Shown piece by piece: positions 52,780 to 61,353 of a stretch of DNA of 64,000 nt. Numbering within the stretch: the first letter of the stretch is position 1; the number at the start of each line of letters is the position of its first letter. The notes below the pieces were generated by a model that was given only the letters and a program-made list of their open reading frames with translations, was not told where the DNA came from and did not search any database. The position numbers and the translations under genes are program-made. This DNA is from CBDBBY01 sp965203795 (GTDB lineage: Bacteria > Pseudomonadota > Alphaproteobacteria > Rhodobacterales > Rhodobacteraceae). The DNA lies in NCBI GenBank assembly GCA_965203795.1, contig OZ241915.1, forward strand, positions 1,364,001-1,428,000, in the 5' to 3' direction.

Positions 52780-53283
52780 ATGGCTTACACTTCGTCGATC
52801 GACCAGCCGCAGACAGGCGTATCGAATAATATGACCGCTGCGGAAATCCGCGAGCTCGTGCGCTCTGAAATCAATGCTGGTCGTAGTCTGACATCCTCTG
52901 CCAGATTCCACCTTTGGACGGCGATCGGAACAACCATTACCACTGTTCTTGCCACCGTTGCCTTGGTCGTAACGTTTGTCCAATCGCAGGTCGGGAGCGT
53001 CCAGTCGCAGGTCGGAAGCGTCCAGTTGCAGATCGGGGGCGTCCAGTCGCGGGTTGAGAGCGTCCAGTCGCAGATCGGGAGCGTCCAATCGCAGGTTGAG
53101 GGCGTCCAATCGCAGGTTGAGAGCGTCCAGTCGCAGATCGGGAGCGTCCAATCGCAAGTTGAGGGCGTCCAATCGCAGATCGGGAACGTCCAATTGCAGA
53201 TCACTGGACTCGCGGAGAGCATGCAGAGCCAATTCACAGCCGTCAATGCGAGAATCGACGACGTTTACAGCGCCGTGCGCTAG
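52780..53283 (+). CDS. Membrane-anchored coiled-coil protein with eleven 7-residue repeats
   Basis: A 167-aa protein. Residues about 46-68 (LWTAIGTTITTVLATVALVV) form one transmembrane helix. Directly after it come eleven perfect heptads of the type VQSQ(V/I)(G/E)(S/G), which give a continuous coiled coil of about 77 residues. The end (LAESMQSQFTAVNARIDDVY) is also helical. The N-terminal part (AAEIRELVRSEINAGR) is amphipathic. No enzyme domain is present. It could be a membrane-tethered spacer or oligomeriser. It lies between gltA and an IS630 remnant, so it may be acquired. Confidence 0.7.
   Translation: MAYTSSIDQPQTGVSNNMTAAEIRELVRSEINAGRSLTSSARFHLWTAIGTTITTVLATVALVVTFVQSQVGSVQSQVGSVQLQIGGVQSRVESVQSQIGSVQSQVEGVQSQVESVQSQIGSVQSQVEGVQSQIGNVQLQITGLAESMQSQFTAVNARIDDVYSAVR
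52978..53208 (+). repeat. Tandem 21-bp repeat, 11 units, coding heptads
   Basis: Each unit is a variant of GTCCAGTCGCAGGTCGGGAGC and encodes one heptad. Some units are identical in pairs (for example GTCCAATCGCAGGTTGAGGG-type), so unit gain or loss by slippage keeps the frame. Confidence 0.9.
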
Positions 53284-53403
53284 AGCGCGTCCGGTTTAGA
53301 TTGCATCATATCTTGCGGGGGGCCGTTGACCCTCCCCCAAAAGACAAAAGCCAGAAACGTAACCTGTTGAACTTTAACCGATTCTCTTTAAGTCGGGGTT
53401 GCT

Positions 53404-54411
53404 CTAGTGTTCCGTCCCGCAAATACGCTTAAATAATCTTTCGAGCTTTCCGAGGACCGAATCGGTCGTCGCGACCCAGGCAAACGGGGACTCGGGCTCG
53501 TCGCAGTCGGCGATGGAGCTTCCGATGGTCCGCTCGAGGCGGGGAACTCTGTCGAACGGTCCCAGCCTGATTGCGCGCTGGCTGACGGCCGCGAACCAGT
53601 GCTTCACCTCGTTGAGCCGCCAGACGGAGGTCGGTGTGCAGTGGATGTGGAACCGGGGTCTCCTGGCAAGCCATGCGCGAACCTTGGGGCGCTTGCGGGT
53701 GGCGCGGTTGTCGAGAACCAGGTGCAGGTCGAGACCGGACGGCGCCCCATGGAATCCTCCTTCCTGAGGGGACAAAAAGGATGCCGACAGCAAGTCTATG
53801 AAGGAAGCTTATTGACATCCAGGGCGGCGAACAGCGTCGTGGTTCTGCGGCGGGCGCCTGGACCCGGCTCTTTCCGCCGACGCACGGCGCCATCGCGTTG
53901 TCCGGCGGGTTGAGATGTGTAGGCCCGCCGCATCGCGGCCCTTCTCGACGAGGAACGGGTCGCCGGACAGCTTGAAGGTTTAACTACGGTGCGGCTTGAC
54001 TCCGAACCGCGAAAACCACCGCTGCACCGTGCTCTTCGAGACGCCCTCGGCTTCCGCCATCCGGCGCACGCTCCAGGCGTTGGCGTTGCGTGGCTTCTCC
54101 CGGAGGGCGCGGTTGATCAGCCCGGCCACGCGCTCGTCGCTGTAGGTGCGCGGCCGCCCCGAGCGGAGCTCGTCATGCAGCCCTTCGACGCCGCCCTCCA
54201 GGAACCGGCGGCGCCACTTGCCGACCGTCACCTCCGACACCCCGACCCGCTCCGCCACCGCCTTGTTGGACATGCCTTCGGCGCTGGCCAGGACGATGCG
54301 CGCCCGCTGGACCAGGCCGTGCGGCATCGAGGTCGAGTTCGAAATCGAAGCTAGCTGGTCGCGCTGGCCATCGGCGAGAGCCAGGGGCGGGAGCGGGCGT
54401 CCGCGGGCCAT
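53404..54411 (-). pseudogene. IS630 transposase, frameshifted and internally deleted
   Basis: The N-terminal frame from 54411 encodes MARGRPLPPLALADGQRDQL, then the HTH part (NKAVAERVGVSEVTVGKWRR, SVRRMAEAEGVSKSTVQRWF) and stops at 53980. The DDE part is in other frames: LDLHLVLDNRATRKRPKVRA with the second catalytic Asp, and FHIHCTPTSVWRLNEVKHWF with the catalytic Glu. The stretch with the first Asp (53810-53980) is garbled and shortened. It cannot make active transposase. Confidence 0.85.
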
Positions 54412-54472
54412 GACAGCATCCTTCAATTGCGAAGCCGTCACCATGCCAAATGAACTTGAGGGACGCAACACT
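53406..54472 (-). mobile_element. Decayed IS630-family insertion sequence
   Basis: The ends carry inverted repeats AGTGTTCCGTCCC (53406-53418) and GGGACGCAACACT (54460-54472), 12 of 13 matching. The left end is preceded by T giving TA; the right end shows TG, so the TA target pair has decayed on one side. The transposase frame inside is broken. Confidence 0.85.
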
Positions 54473-54850
54473 GACCATGCAGCAGCTTATCGATAATTTG
54501 CTGCAAGAGGATCCGGCTTCGCAACAAGTGTCACTTGAATTTCTAGCGACTGGATTTGCTGTGCGCTACGATTCAGGCGGCATTTCCCTTGGACCGCGAA
54601 TTTGGAACTGCTGTTTTCGAATGCTGCCTCAGCTTCGCGCCAACCGTACCGTAGGCCAACCGTTTCAGCCAGTCTTCGGAGAATGCGCAATTTCCCGCGC
54701 GACGGCCGACGTCGGCAACCCGGAATGTTCCCCATCATGGGCATCCTCGCAGTTCCGCGCGCTTCAAAAAGCTTGGATGCCCTCCGCGCCCCGCGTCGCA
54801 AGGGGCGGAATGCCAGCGATACCTGGACACAGACAGTTCCCGCGCGGCCT
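54473..54850. other. Stretch between the IS remnant and gltX, no gene supported
   Basis: About 378 bases. A minus-strand frame of 104 aa exists (54487-54801) but has no motif. GC content is somewhat lower in the first 200 bases. It may be debris from IS insertion or gene loss. Confidence 0.4.
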
Positions 54851-56341
54851 TCATTGCCTTGCGGGCGGGCGGGCGGCGTCGCCTATCCGGGCGATTGCTT
54901 CGGACCGGCCGATCACGACCATGATATCGAACACGCTAATGGAAGCGCGCTTGCCCGTCACGGCGGCGCTTAGTTGCGGCGCCATGTCCAGCAAACTCTC
55001 GGACGCGGCCCCGCCGCCGGTCAGGGCGGTACGAAGCGGCAGGGCTACCGCTCCGAGCGTGAGACCTGCCTCCGACGCAAATCGCCACACGGCTTGGTGA
55101 AGGGCGTCGCGGTCATTCCAATCGGCGTCAGCGGATTCCAACACGGGCGCAATTCTCTGGAGAAGTTCGCGGCCGCTACCCTCGAGAACCCGCATACCGT
55201 TTTGGTCGATGGTCAACGGCCGGTCCACAAACGCGAACGCGGCGCCAAGAAGCAACTCGCCCAAGGTGTGCGACCGGGATTTCAGGATTGGAAGCGCGGC
55301 AGCGAAACGGCTTCGCGAAGGGTCGGAAAGGGAATTCTTTCCGATGGCGCGCAGAAACGCGTCCGTCTCCTGAAGCAGCCGACGGTCGTCGGCCGCGGCG
55401 ATGTGGTGTCGGGAAAGGCTCAGCATCTTCTTCCAGTCCAAGCGCGAAGGCGACCTGCGAATCCCTTCCAGCGAAAACCACTCGATCGCCTGGGCTGTCG
55501 TGAAGAATTCGTCGTCCCCGTGGCTCCATCCCAGCCGGGCGAGGTAGTTCCTCATCGCCTCGGGAAGAATTCCGGCATCCCTGTAATGCTCCGTTCCAGC
55601 TGCGCCGCCGCGTTTCGAGAGCTTCTTTCCGTCTTCGTCGTGGATCAGCGGAATGTGGGCGAACACGGGAGCATCCCAGCCGAACGCCTCGTAGATCATG
55701 AGCTGCTTCGCAGAATTGGCGAGATGGTCATCCCCCCTGATGACATGGGTCACGCCCATGTCCCTGTCGTCGATCACCGCGGCCAGATTGTAGGTCGGGG
55801 TCCCGTCGGATCTCAGCAGCACCAGATCTTCGATCATGCCGTTCTTCCAAGCGACGGAACCGTGGACAGCGTCGGCGATGCGGGTTTCGCCGGAATCCGG
55901 GGTTCTGAGACGCACAGCGTGCGGCCCGCCGGGGCGGGAGGACGGCTCCGCGTCGCGCCAAGGGCTCTCGAACAGGGTGGGGCGGCCGTCCGCGCGGGCC
56001 CGAGCGCGCGCCGTTTCGATCTCTTCCGGAGTCGAGAAGCACTTGTACGCGCAGCCGCGAGACAGGAGTTCGTTCGCCGCGGCGGCGTGCCGCTCCCTTC
56101 GCGAGTGCTGGCTGACGATGTCGCCGTCCCATTCGAGCCCTAGCCACCTGAGGGCTTCGACAATGGCATCCGCGGCCTCCTTCGTTGACCGGCTGCGGTC
56201 CGTATCCTCGATCCGCAAAAGGAACTTTCCGGCGCTGGACCTTGCGAACAGCCAGTTGAACAGGGCCGTCCTGGCGCCGCCGATGTGCAGGAATCCCGTC
56301 GGCGACGGCGCGAAGCGCGTTACTACTGGCCGGTTTGCCAT
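54851..56341 (-). CDS. gltX: Glutamyl-tRNA synthetase
   Basis: A 496-aa class I synthetase. The HIGH-type motif is FAPSPTGFLHIGGARTALFN (11-30) and the KMSKS loop is KKLSKRGG. LRIEDTDRSRS and HVIRGDDHLANSAKQ are substrate-pocket segments. The start at 56341 is standard. In many alphaproteobacteria comEC lies between gltX and lexA; here the space upstream is only 121 bases. Confidence 0.97.
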   Translation of the reverse strand: MANRPVVTRFAPSPTGFLHIGGARTALFNWLFARSSAGKFLLRIEDTDRSRSTKEAADAIVEALRWLGLEWDGDIVSQHSRRERHAAAANELLSRGCAYKCFSTPEEIETARARARADGRPTLFESPWRDAEPSSRPGGPHAVRLRTPDSGETRIADAVHGSVAWKNGMIEDLVLLRSDGTPTYNLAAVIDDRDMGVTHVIRGDDHLANSAKQLMIYEAFGWDAPVFAHIPLIHDEDGKKLSKRGGAAGTEHYRDAGILPEAMRNYLARLGWSHGDDEFFTTAQAIEWFSLEGIRRSPSRLDWKKMLSLSRHHIAAADDRRLLQETDAFLRAIGKNSLSDPSRSRFAAALPILKSRSHTLGELLLGAAFAFVDRPLTIDQNGMRVLEGSGRELLQRIAPVLESADADWNDRDALHQAVWRFASEAGLTLGAVALPLRTALTGGGAASESLLDMAPQLSAAVTGKRASISVFDIMVVIGRSEAIARIGDAARPPARQ

Positions 56342-56462
56342 AATGCGGTTTCCAATTCATCGGCCTGGCGTGGAGGTTCCAGCGGCCGCTCGCGCCGACG
56401 GAACGGCAACTGGAGCGGCGGGGCGCGAAGAGGCTGACGCCGTTCCCTGCGATTGAGGAATC

Positions 56463-57134
56463 TCAATACGCGCGGAAAAGTCCTACCAGCTTCCCCTGCA
56501 CCTCGACATTTTCCTGGGGATAGACCCTAGGCTCGTGTTCACGGTTGGCGGACTCCAGAGCGATCGACGATCCTTTCCTCCGGAACCGCTTCAAGGTCAC
56601 GTCCTCGCCGCGCACGAAAGCGACCACGATGTCACCGTTTTCGGCGCTCGACTGCCTGCGTATGACCACGGTGTCGTTGTCGTGAATTCCTGCGTCAATC
56701 ATAGAATCGCCCGCAACCTTCAGCGCGAAGTGCTCTCCGCTTCCTCCCAGCAGAGCAGGGGGCAGCGGGATGGCGGACTCCCTGTGGCTGATAGCCTCTA
56801 TCGGCGTGCCCGCCGCGATCTTCCCCATCAGCGGTATCTCGACGAAATCGACTCCGGAAGCTGCCGACGGATTCGCCTCGCGGTAACTTGCAAGCTCTTC
56901 GAACTTAGGCGGAACTTTCTGTTCCGGGAACTTGACGACCTCAAGCGCCCGGGCGCGGTTCTTCAGCCTCCGCAGGTACCCTCGCTCTTCAAGCGAGCAG
57001 ATCAACCTATGGATCCCGGATTTGGACTTCAGGTTCAAAGTGTCCTTCATTTCGTCGTAGGACGGGGAGATCCCGTCAAGCTCCAAGCGGTCGCGGATCA
57101 ACGTCAATAGCTTGAGCTGCTGTCTCGTAAGCAT
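56463..57134 (-). CDS. lexA: SOS repressor LexA
   Basis: A 223-aa repressor-protease. The N-terminal winged helix (MLTRQQLKLLTLIRDRLELD, SPSYDEMKDTLNLKSKSGIH) is the alphaproteobacterial form that binds GTTC-N7-GTTC sites. The self-cleavage bond is Ala108-Gly109 in GKIAAGTP, with catalytic Ser144 (AGDSMIDAG) and Lys182 (EDVTLKRF). ATG 57134 follows GAGAGGAAACG; the moeA stop lies 11 bases upstream, so lexA may also be read from the trp/moa/moe transcript. No GTTC-N7-GTTC pair was found directly upstream. Confidence 0.96.
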   Translation of the reverse strand: MLTRQQLKLLTLIRDRLELDGISPSYDEMKDTLNLKSKSGIHRLICSLEERGYLRRLKNRARALEVVKFPEQKVPPKFEELASYREANPSAASGVDFVEIPLMGKIAAGTPIEAISHRESAIPLPPALLGGSGEHFALKVAGDSMIDAGIHDNDTVVIRRQSSAENGDIVVAFVRGEDVTLKRFRRKGSSIALESANREHEPRVYPQENVEVQGKLVGLFRAY

Positions 57135-57145
57135 CGTTTCCTCTC

Positions 57146-58417
57146 TCAACCCAACCGATTCGCCGCGCCGGAAGCGGCAATGTCCATACTGATATTCGTT
57201 CTAGCGTTGTTCACAATCTGTGTCAACGGCGAATCCAGCGGAAGGAAATCGACCCATTCCCCGGCCGCGCGAGGCCGGTCCCCAGGCCTCCTGACAACGA
57301 GCGCGTCGGCCTTGGCGAAGACGCTCAGAAGGGAGCTGTCCTGCCGGTCGAACACGTTGAGACGAAATTCCCCGCCGTCCCATGCGCGCTCGGCCCGCAT
57401 GTAGTGCTCGCGGCCGCCGTTCCGCTCCAGCGCGTTCATGAGCCGGCCCCGGCTCCGGGGCAGGGGTCCGCCGCGCAGCCCGAGCATCGCAAGGACCGCC
57501 GGAACCAGGAACACATGGCCGCAGACAAGCGAGGAAACCGGGTTGCCAGGAAGTCCGATGACCGGCGTTCCCGCCAGCACGCCGGCGGACAGCGGCTTTC
57601 CCGGCCGCATCGCGACCTTGTACAGCTCTATCCGCATTCCCAGCTCCGCTGCAGCATCCTTGACGAGATCGTGCTCGCCTACGGAGGCGCCGCCGGTCGT
57701 AACGATCATGTCGGCGCCTTCCGCGAATCGAAATGCCGTCTTGATCGAACGGAGATTGTCACGTGCGATCGGCAGGGAACGGACCGCTGCGCCGACCGAT
57801 TCGAGCATCGCTCTCAGTCCGAAGATGTTCGAAGCGACGATCCGGTCCTCCGGCAAGGGACCGCCGGGAACGACCAGCTCGTCGCCGTTTGGAATCACGG
57901 CTATCTCAGGGCGCCGTGCGACTTCGACGGTCGCGGCGTTCATCGCTGCCGCCAGCGCCAGGCGCGCGGGCGTGAGCAGGGCGGGCGCGGCAATCCTGTC
58001 TCCGCTCCGGAAGTCGCCGCCCGCGAGCCTGATGTGCCGGGCCCTGTCGAACTCCGGCAGAATTTCAATGCGGTTGCCGGTCCGGACGACATCCTCCTGA
58101 ATGACAACCCGCTCAGCTCCCATCGGCAATGGCGCGCCGGTGAATATCCGCACCGCCTGTCCCGGGCCCACGTTCCCCGCGAGCGTGGCCCCCGCTCTCG
58201 ATTCCCCGACGATTTCGCAGCACGCGCCGGGTGCGGCGTCGCCGTTCCGGACGGCGTATCCATCCATTGAGGACACGTCGCGCGGAGGCTGCGCTCGCTC
58301 CGCCACGATATCCTTGGCGAGCACGCGCCCGGACGCGGTTGCAAGGGGAACGGATTCGCTTTCCAAGGGCCGGACAAGGCCGAGGATTCGGTCCAGAGCC
58401 TCGCCGACGGGAATCAT
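57146..58417 (-). CDS. moeA: Molybdopterin molybdenumtransferase
   Basis: A 423-aa enzyme that inserts molybdate into adenylylated molybdopterin. SSMDGYAVR near residue 49, IFTGAPLPMGAERVVIQEDV, VVPGGPLPEDRIVASNIFGL, ITTGGASVGEHDLVKDA-like (IVTTGGASVGEHD) and LPGNPVSSLVCGHVF are family marks. Its start overlaps the moaC stop by 4 bases (ATGA). Confidence 0.97.
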   Translation of the reverse strand: MIPVGEALDRILGLVRPLESESVPLATASGRVLAKDIVAERAQPPRDVSSMDGYAVRNGDAAPGACCEIVGESRAGATLAGNVGPGQAVRIFTGAPLPMGAERVVIQEDVVRTGNRIEILPEFDRARHIRLAGGDFRSGDRIAAPALLTPARLALAAAMNAATVEVARRPEIAVIPNGDELVVPGGPLPEDRIVASNIFGLRAMLESVGAAVRSLPIARDNLRSIKTAFRFAEGADMIVTTGGASVGEHDLVKDAAAELGMRIELYKVAMRPGKPLSAGVLAGTPVIGLPGNPVSSLVCGHVFLVPAVLAMLGLRGGPLPRSRGRLMNALERNGGREHYMRAERAWDGGEFRLNVFDRQDSSLLSVFAKADALVVRRPGDRPRAAGEWVDFLPLDSPLTQIVNNARTNISMDIAASGAANRLG

Positions 58418-58893
58418 GTTCCGCCTTCGTAGCGTCCCGATTTTCCGCCGTCCTTGAAGGTCAGGCGGATATCGCTGATCCGCGCCGAGCGGTCGGCGGA
58501 TTTCACCATGTCGTAGACGGTCAATGCGGCAACGGACGCCGCGGTCATCGCCTCCATCTCGACGCCGGTTAGTCCGTCTGTCGCGACTTCCGCCTCAATC
58601 TCGACCCTCGGCGGGTCGTCGGCTGGCGTGAGCTCCACCGCCACGCTGGTCAGCGGAAGCGGATGGCACAACGGGATCAGCGACGATGTCCGTTTTGCCG
58701 CCATGATTCCCGCAATTCGGGCAGCGCCGAGCACGTCTCCCTTCGCCGCTCGGTCCTCGACAATCATTTCAAGCGTCTCGGGAGCGATATTCACGCATGC
58801 CCGCGCTTTCGCGATTCTGCGGGTCACGGGCTTCCCGGACACATCGACCATGCGCGCTCGACCTTTGCCGTCGATGTGGGTCAGGCCGCTCAC
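58414..58893 (-). CDS. moaC: Cyclic pyranopterin monophosphate synthase
   Basis: A 159-aa enzyme for the second step of molybdopterin synthesis. LTHIDGKGRARMVDVSGKPV, GDVLGAARIAGIMAAKRTSS, LIPLCHPLPLT and TGVEMEAMTAASVAALTVYD are characteristic, including the catalytic KRT and the HP pair. GTG 58893 overlaps the trpC stop (GTGA), which fixes the start. Confidence 0.97.
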   Translation of the reverse strand: MSGLTHIDGKGRARMVDVSGKPVTRRIAKARACVNIAPETLEMIVEDRAAKGDVLGAARIAGIMAAKRTSSLIPLCHPLPLTSVAVELTPADDPPRVEIEAEVATDGLTGVEMEAMTAASVAALTVYDMVKSADRSARISDIRLTFKDGGKSGRYEGGT

Positions 58894-59699
58894 GCAGCAG
58901 ACTCGACGGAGGCGCACGACGCAACTAGCGCCCGCAATTCCGATTCAGCGTTTCCGCTCCGCATAAGGCTCTCGCCGATCAGGAACCGGCGCACGCCCAG
59001 CCGGGCGAGCCTCGCCAAGTCGCCGCCCGAATTCAGCCCCGATTCGGCAACCACGTCGCGGTCCGGCGGCACCTCGGGCGCAAGTCTCTCCGTGGTTTCC
59101 AGCGAAACCTCGAACGTCTTCAGGTCCCGGTTGTTGATTCCGATCAGTGGCGACTTCAACCGGCAAGCCCGATCAAGCTCGAACCTGTCGTGGACTTCGA
59201 CAAGCGCATCCATCCCCCATGAGATCGCCGCCGCTTCGATCTCTCTTGCCTGGCCATCGCCAACCATGGCCATGATGACAAGAATGCAGTCGGCGCCCAT
59301 CTCTCGCGATTCAGCAACCTGGTAGGGATCCAGCATGAAATCCTTGCGGAGAACGGGCAGGGCGGCGGCTTTCGAAGCCGCCTGCAGATGCTCGCCCGAT
59401 CCTTGGAAGCTGGGCCCGTCGGTCAGAACCGACAGGCACGCCGCTCCGCCGGCGCGGTAGCTGGCCGCAATCCGGGCGGGCTCGAAATCCTCTCGGATCA
59501 CGCCCTTGGACGGGCTTGCCTTCTTGATCTCGGCAATGACGGCGCATCCGGAAGCCGCCCGATTCCGCAGCGCGTCGGCGAAGCCCTTGGGCGGCGGCGC
59601 GGCCGCCGCCTCCCGCTCGACATCGCCCAGCGGCCGGGAAGCCTTGAGCGCGGCGATTTCGGACCGCTTGTACTCCGCAATCCTGTCCAGAACGCTCAT
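58890..59699 (-). CDS. trpC: Indole-3-glycerol phosphate synthase
   Basis: A 269-aa TIM-barrel enzyme of tryptophan synthesis. VIAEIKKASPSKG (catalytic Lys), SVLTDGPSFQGS, LPVLRKDFMLDPYQV and GINNRDLKTFEVSLETTERL are signature segments, as is VAESGLNSGGD. The start at 59699 overlaps trpD by ATGA. TrpC is separate from TrpF. Confidence 0.98.
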   Translation of the reverse strand: MSVLDRIAEYKRSEIAALKASRPLGDVEREAAAAPPPKGFADALRNRAASGCAVIAEIKKASPSKGVIREDFEPARIAASYRAGGAACLSVLTDGPSFQGSGEHLQAASKAAALPVLRKDFMLDPYQVAESREMGADCILVIMAMVGDGQAREIEAAAISWGMDALVEVHDRFELDRACRLKSPLIGINNRDLKTFEVSLETTERLAPEVPPDRDVVAESGLNSGGDLARLARLGVRRFLIGESLMRSGNAESELRALVASCASVESAA

Positions 59700-60715
59700 G
59701 CGCCGCCGCTCGTGATGCGGGCGAGCGATTCGGCCTTCTCGCGTGCTTTGCCGCTGTCGATGCTGCCCGTCGCTGCCGCGACGCCGTCGCGCAGCGACCG
59801 CGCTGTTCCGGCGATGAAAAGAGCCGCAGCCGCATTGAGCAGCACCGCGTCGCGGTAGGCGGATTTTTCGCCATCCAGCAGCGCCTTCAGCGCGATGCAA
59901 TTCTCCTCCGGAGAGCCGCCCGCGATAGCCTCCACGGGATGGCGAGGGAGCCCGGCGTCCTCGGGCGCAACAACGGCTTCGGAGATTTCGCCGTTGTCCA
60001 GCGCCGCTGCGTCCGTCGGGCCTGAAATCGATATTTCGTCGGTTCCGTCCCGGCCGTGGACGACCCAGGCGCGCTCGGCTCCCAGCGTCCGGAGGGTCTC
60101 GGCCATGGGCCGGATCAGATGCTTTGAAAACGCGCCGATCAGGCCTAGCTTGGCCCCGGCCGGATTGGTCAGCGGCCCAAGGATGTTGAAAATCGTTTTG
60201 ATTCCAAGGTTTTGCCGAACGCCCATGACATTCCGCATTGCCGGATGGTGCATCGGCGCCATCATGAATCCGATGCCCGCCTCATTGATGGCCCTTTCGA
60301 CTACCGGCGGCTCGACCATCACGTTGATTCCGAGTCCCGACAGCACGTCGGCTGCGCCGGACCGGGACGAAATGCTCCTGTTGCCGTGCTTCGCAACGCA
60401 AGCGCCGGCGCCTGCGACCACGAGCGCGGCTGCGGTCGATATGTTCAGTGTCCCGACGCCGTCTCCGCCCGTTCCGACGATGTCGATGGCGCCCGGAGGC
60501 GCCTTGACGGGCTTGCACTTCGCGCGCATGACCGCCGCCGCCGCCGCGAATTCCGAAGCGGACTCGCCCCGGGTGCGGAGCGCGGCGAGGAAGCCGCCGA
60601 CCTGGGATGCCTCGGCCGCTCCGTCCATGATCGCGCTGAATGCCGCTTCGGCCTCCTGCCGGTCGAGCGGCCGTTCGCAGGCGGCTGCAATGAATGGCTT
60701 GAATTCTTCGCTCAT
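59696..60715 (-). CDS. trpD: Anthranilate phosphoribosyltransferase
   Basis: A 339-aa enzyme that joins anthranilate to PRPP. DIVGTGGDGVGTLNISTAAA binds PRPP; KHGNRSISSRSGAADVLSGL and FMMAPMHHPAMRNVMGVRQN are anthranilate and metal regions. It is coupled by ATGA overlaps to both trpG upstream and trpC downstream. Confidence 0.98.
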   Translation of the reverse strand: MSEEFKPFIAAACERPLDRQEAEAAFSAIMDGAAEASQVGGFLAALRTRGESASEFAAAAAVMRAKCKPVKAPPGAIDIVGTGGDGVGTLNISTAAALVVAGAGACVAKHGNRSISSRSGAADVLSGLGINVMVEPPVVERAINEAGIGFMMAPMHHPAMRNVMGVRQNLGIKTIFNILGPLTNPAGAKLGLIGAFSKHLIRPMAETLRTLGAERAWVVHGRDGTDEISISGPTDAAALDNGEISEAVVAPEDAGLPRHPVEAIAGGSPEENCIALKALLDGEKSAYRDAVLLNAAAALFIAGTARSLRDGVAAATGSIDSGKAREKAESLARITSGGA

Positions 60716-61293
60716 GCTTCGCTCCCGGACAATTCCAGAAAGGCGCGCAGGATCGCGTGGCCGTGCTCGGTCGCGATGCTCTCCGGATGGAACTGCACGC
60801 CGAACATCGGGTGCTCCTTGTGCCTGAGGCCCATGATCGTGCCGTCCTCAAGCCAAGCCGTGACCTCCAGCTGGCCGGGAAGCCCGTTCCTGTCGACAAT
60901 CAGCGAATGATACCGGGTCGCCGTGAACGGGCAGGGGAGGCCGGCGAAAAGCCCGCTTCCGTCATGGTGGATCGAATCCGTCTTGCCGTGCACGATCTGG
61001 CTGTGCTGCACGACGGACCCGTCGAAGGCGTATCCTATCACCTGGTGCCCAAGGCAGACTCCGAGAAGCGGAATCCCGCGATGAGCCGCGCCGAGCGCGA
61101 CGTCGGGGCAGGCGCCGGTCCTGTCGGGCCCGCAAGGCCCCGGCGAAATCACAATCGCGTCGGGCTGCATGGACAGGAACTCGTCGGCGGTCGCCGCATC
61201 GTTCCTCCGAACTTCCACGTCAGCGCCCAGTTCGCCCAGATACTGCGCGAGATTGAAGGTGAAGCTGTCGTAGTTGTCGATCAACAGTAGCAT
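60712..61293 (-). CDS. trpG: Anthranilate synthase glutamine amidotransferase subunit
   Basis: A 193-aa class I amidotransferase that feeds ammonia to TrpE. NYDSFTFNLAQYLGELG starts the fold; the nucleophile is Cys80 in LLGVCLGHQ, and FHPESIATEHG supplies the His/Glu. It starts 60 bases after the trpE stop and is coupled to trpD. Confidence 0.98.
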   Translation of the reverse strand: MLLLIDNYDSFTFNLAQYLGELGADVEVRRNDAATADEFLSMQPDAIVISPGPCGPDRTGACPDVALGAAHRGIPLLGVCLGHQVIGYAFDGSVVQHSQIVHGKTDSIHHDGSGLFAGLPCPFTATRYHSLIVDRNGLPGQLEVTAWLEDGTIMGLRHKEHPMFGVQFHPESIATEHGHAILRAFLELSGSEA

Positions 61294-61353
61294 TGTTTCG
61301 AGATGCCTTTCGACGCCGAGAGCGGCGCCGGGCTGCCAGCCGCCGCGACCGGG

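Noticed and set aside
52978..53208. Possible CRISPR array
   Set aside because: Units are contiguous 21-bp coding repeats without unique spacers, and no cas gene is nearby.
53290..53340. Possible intrinsic terminator after the coiled-coil gene
   Set aside because: GGGGGG and CTCCCCC can pair over about six bases, but there is no T-run on either strand and the stem is short.
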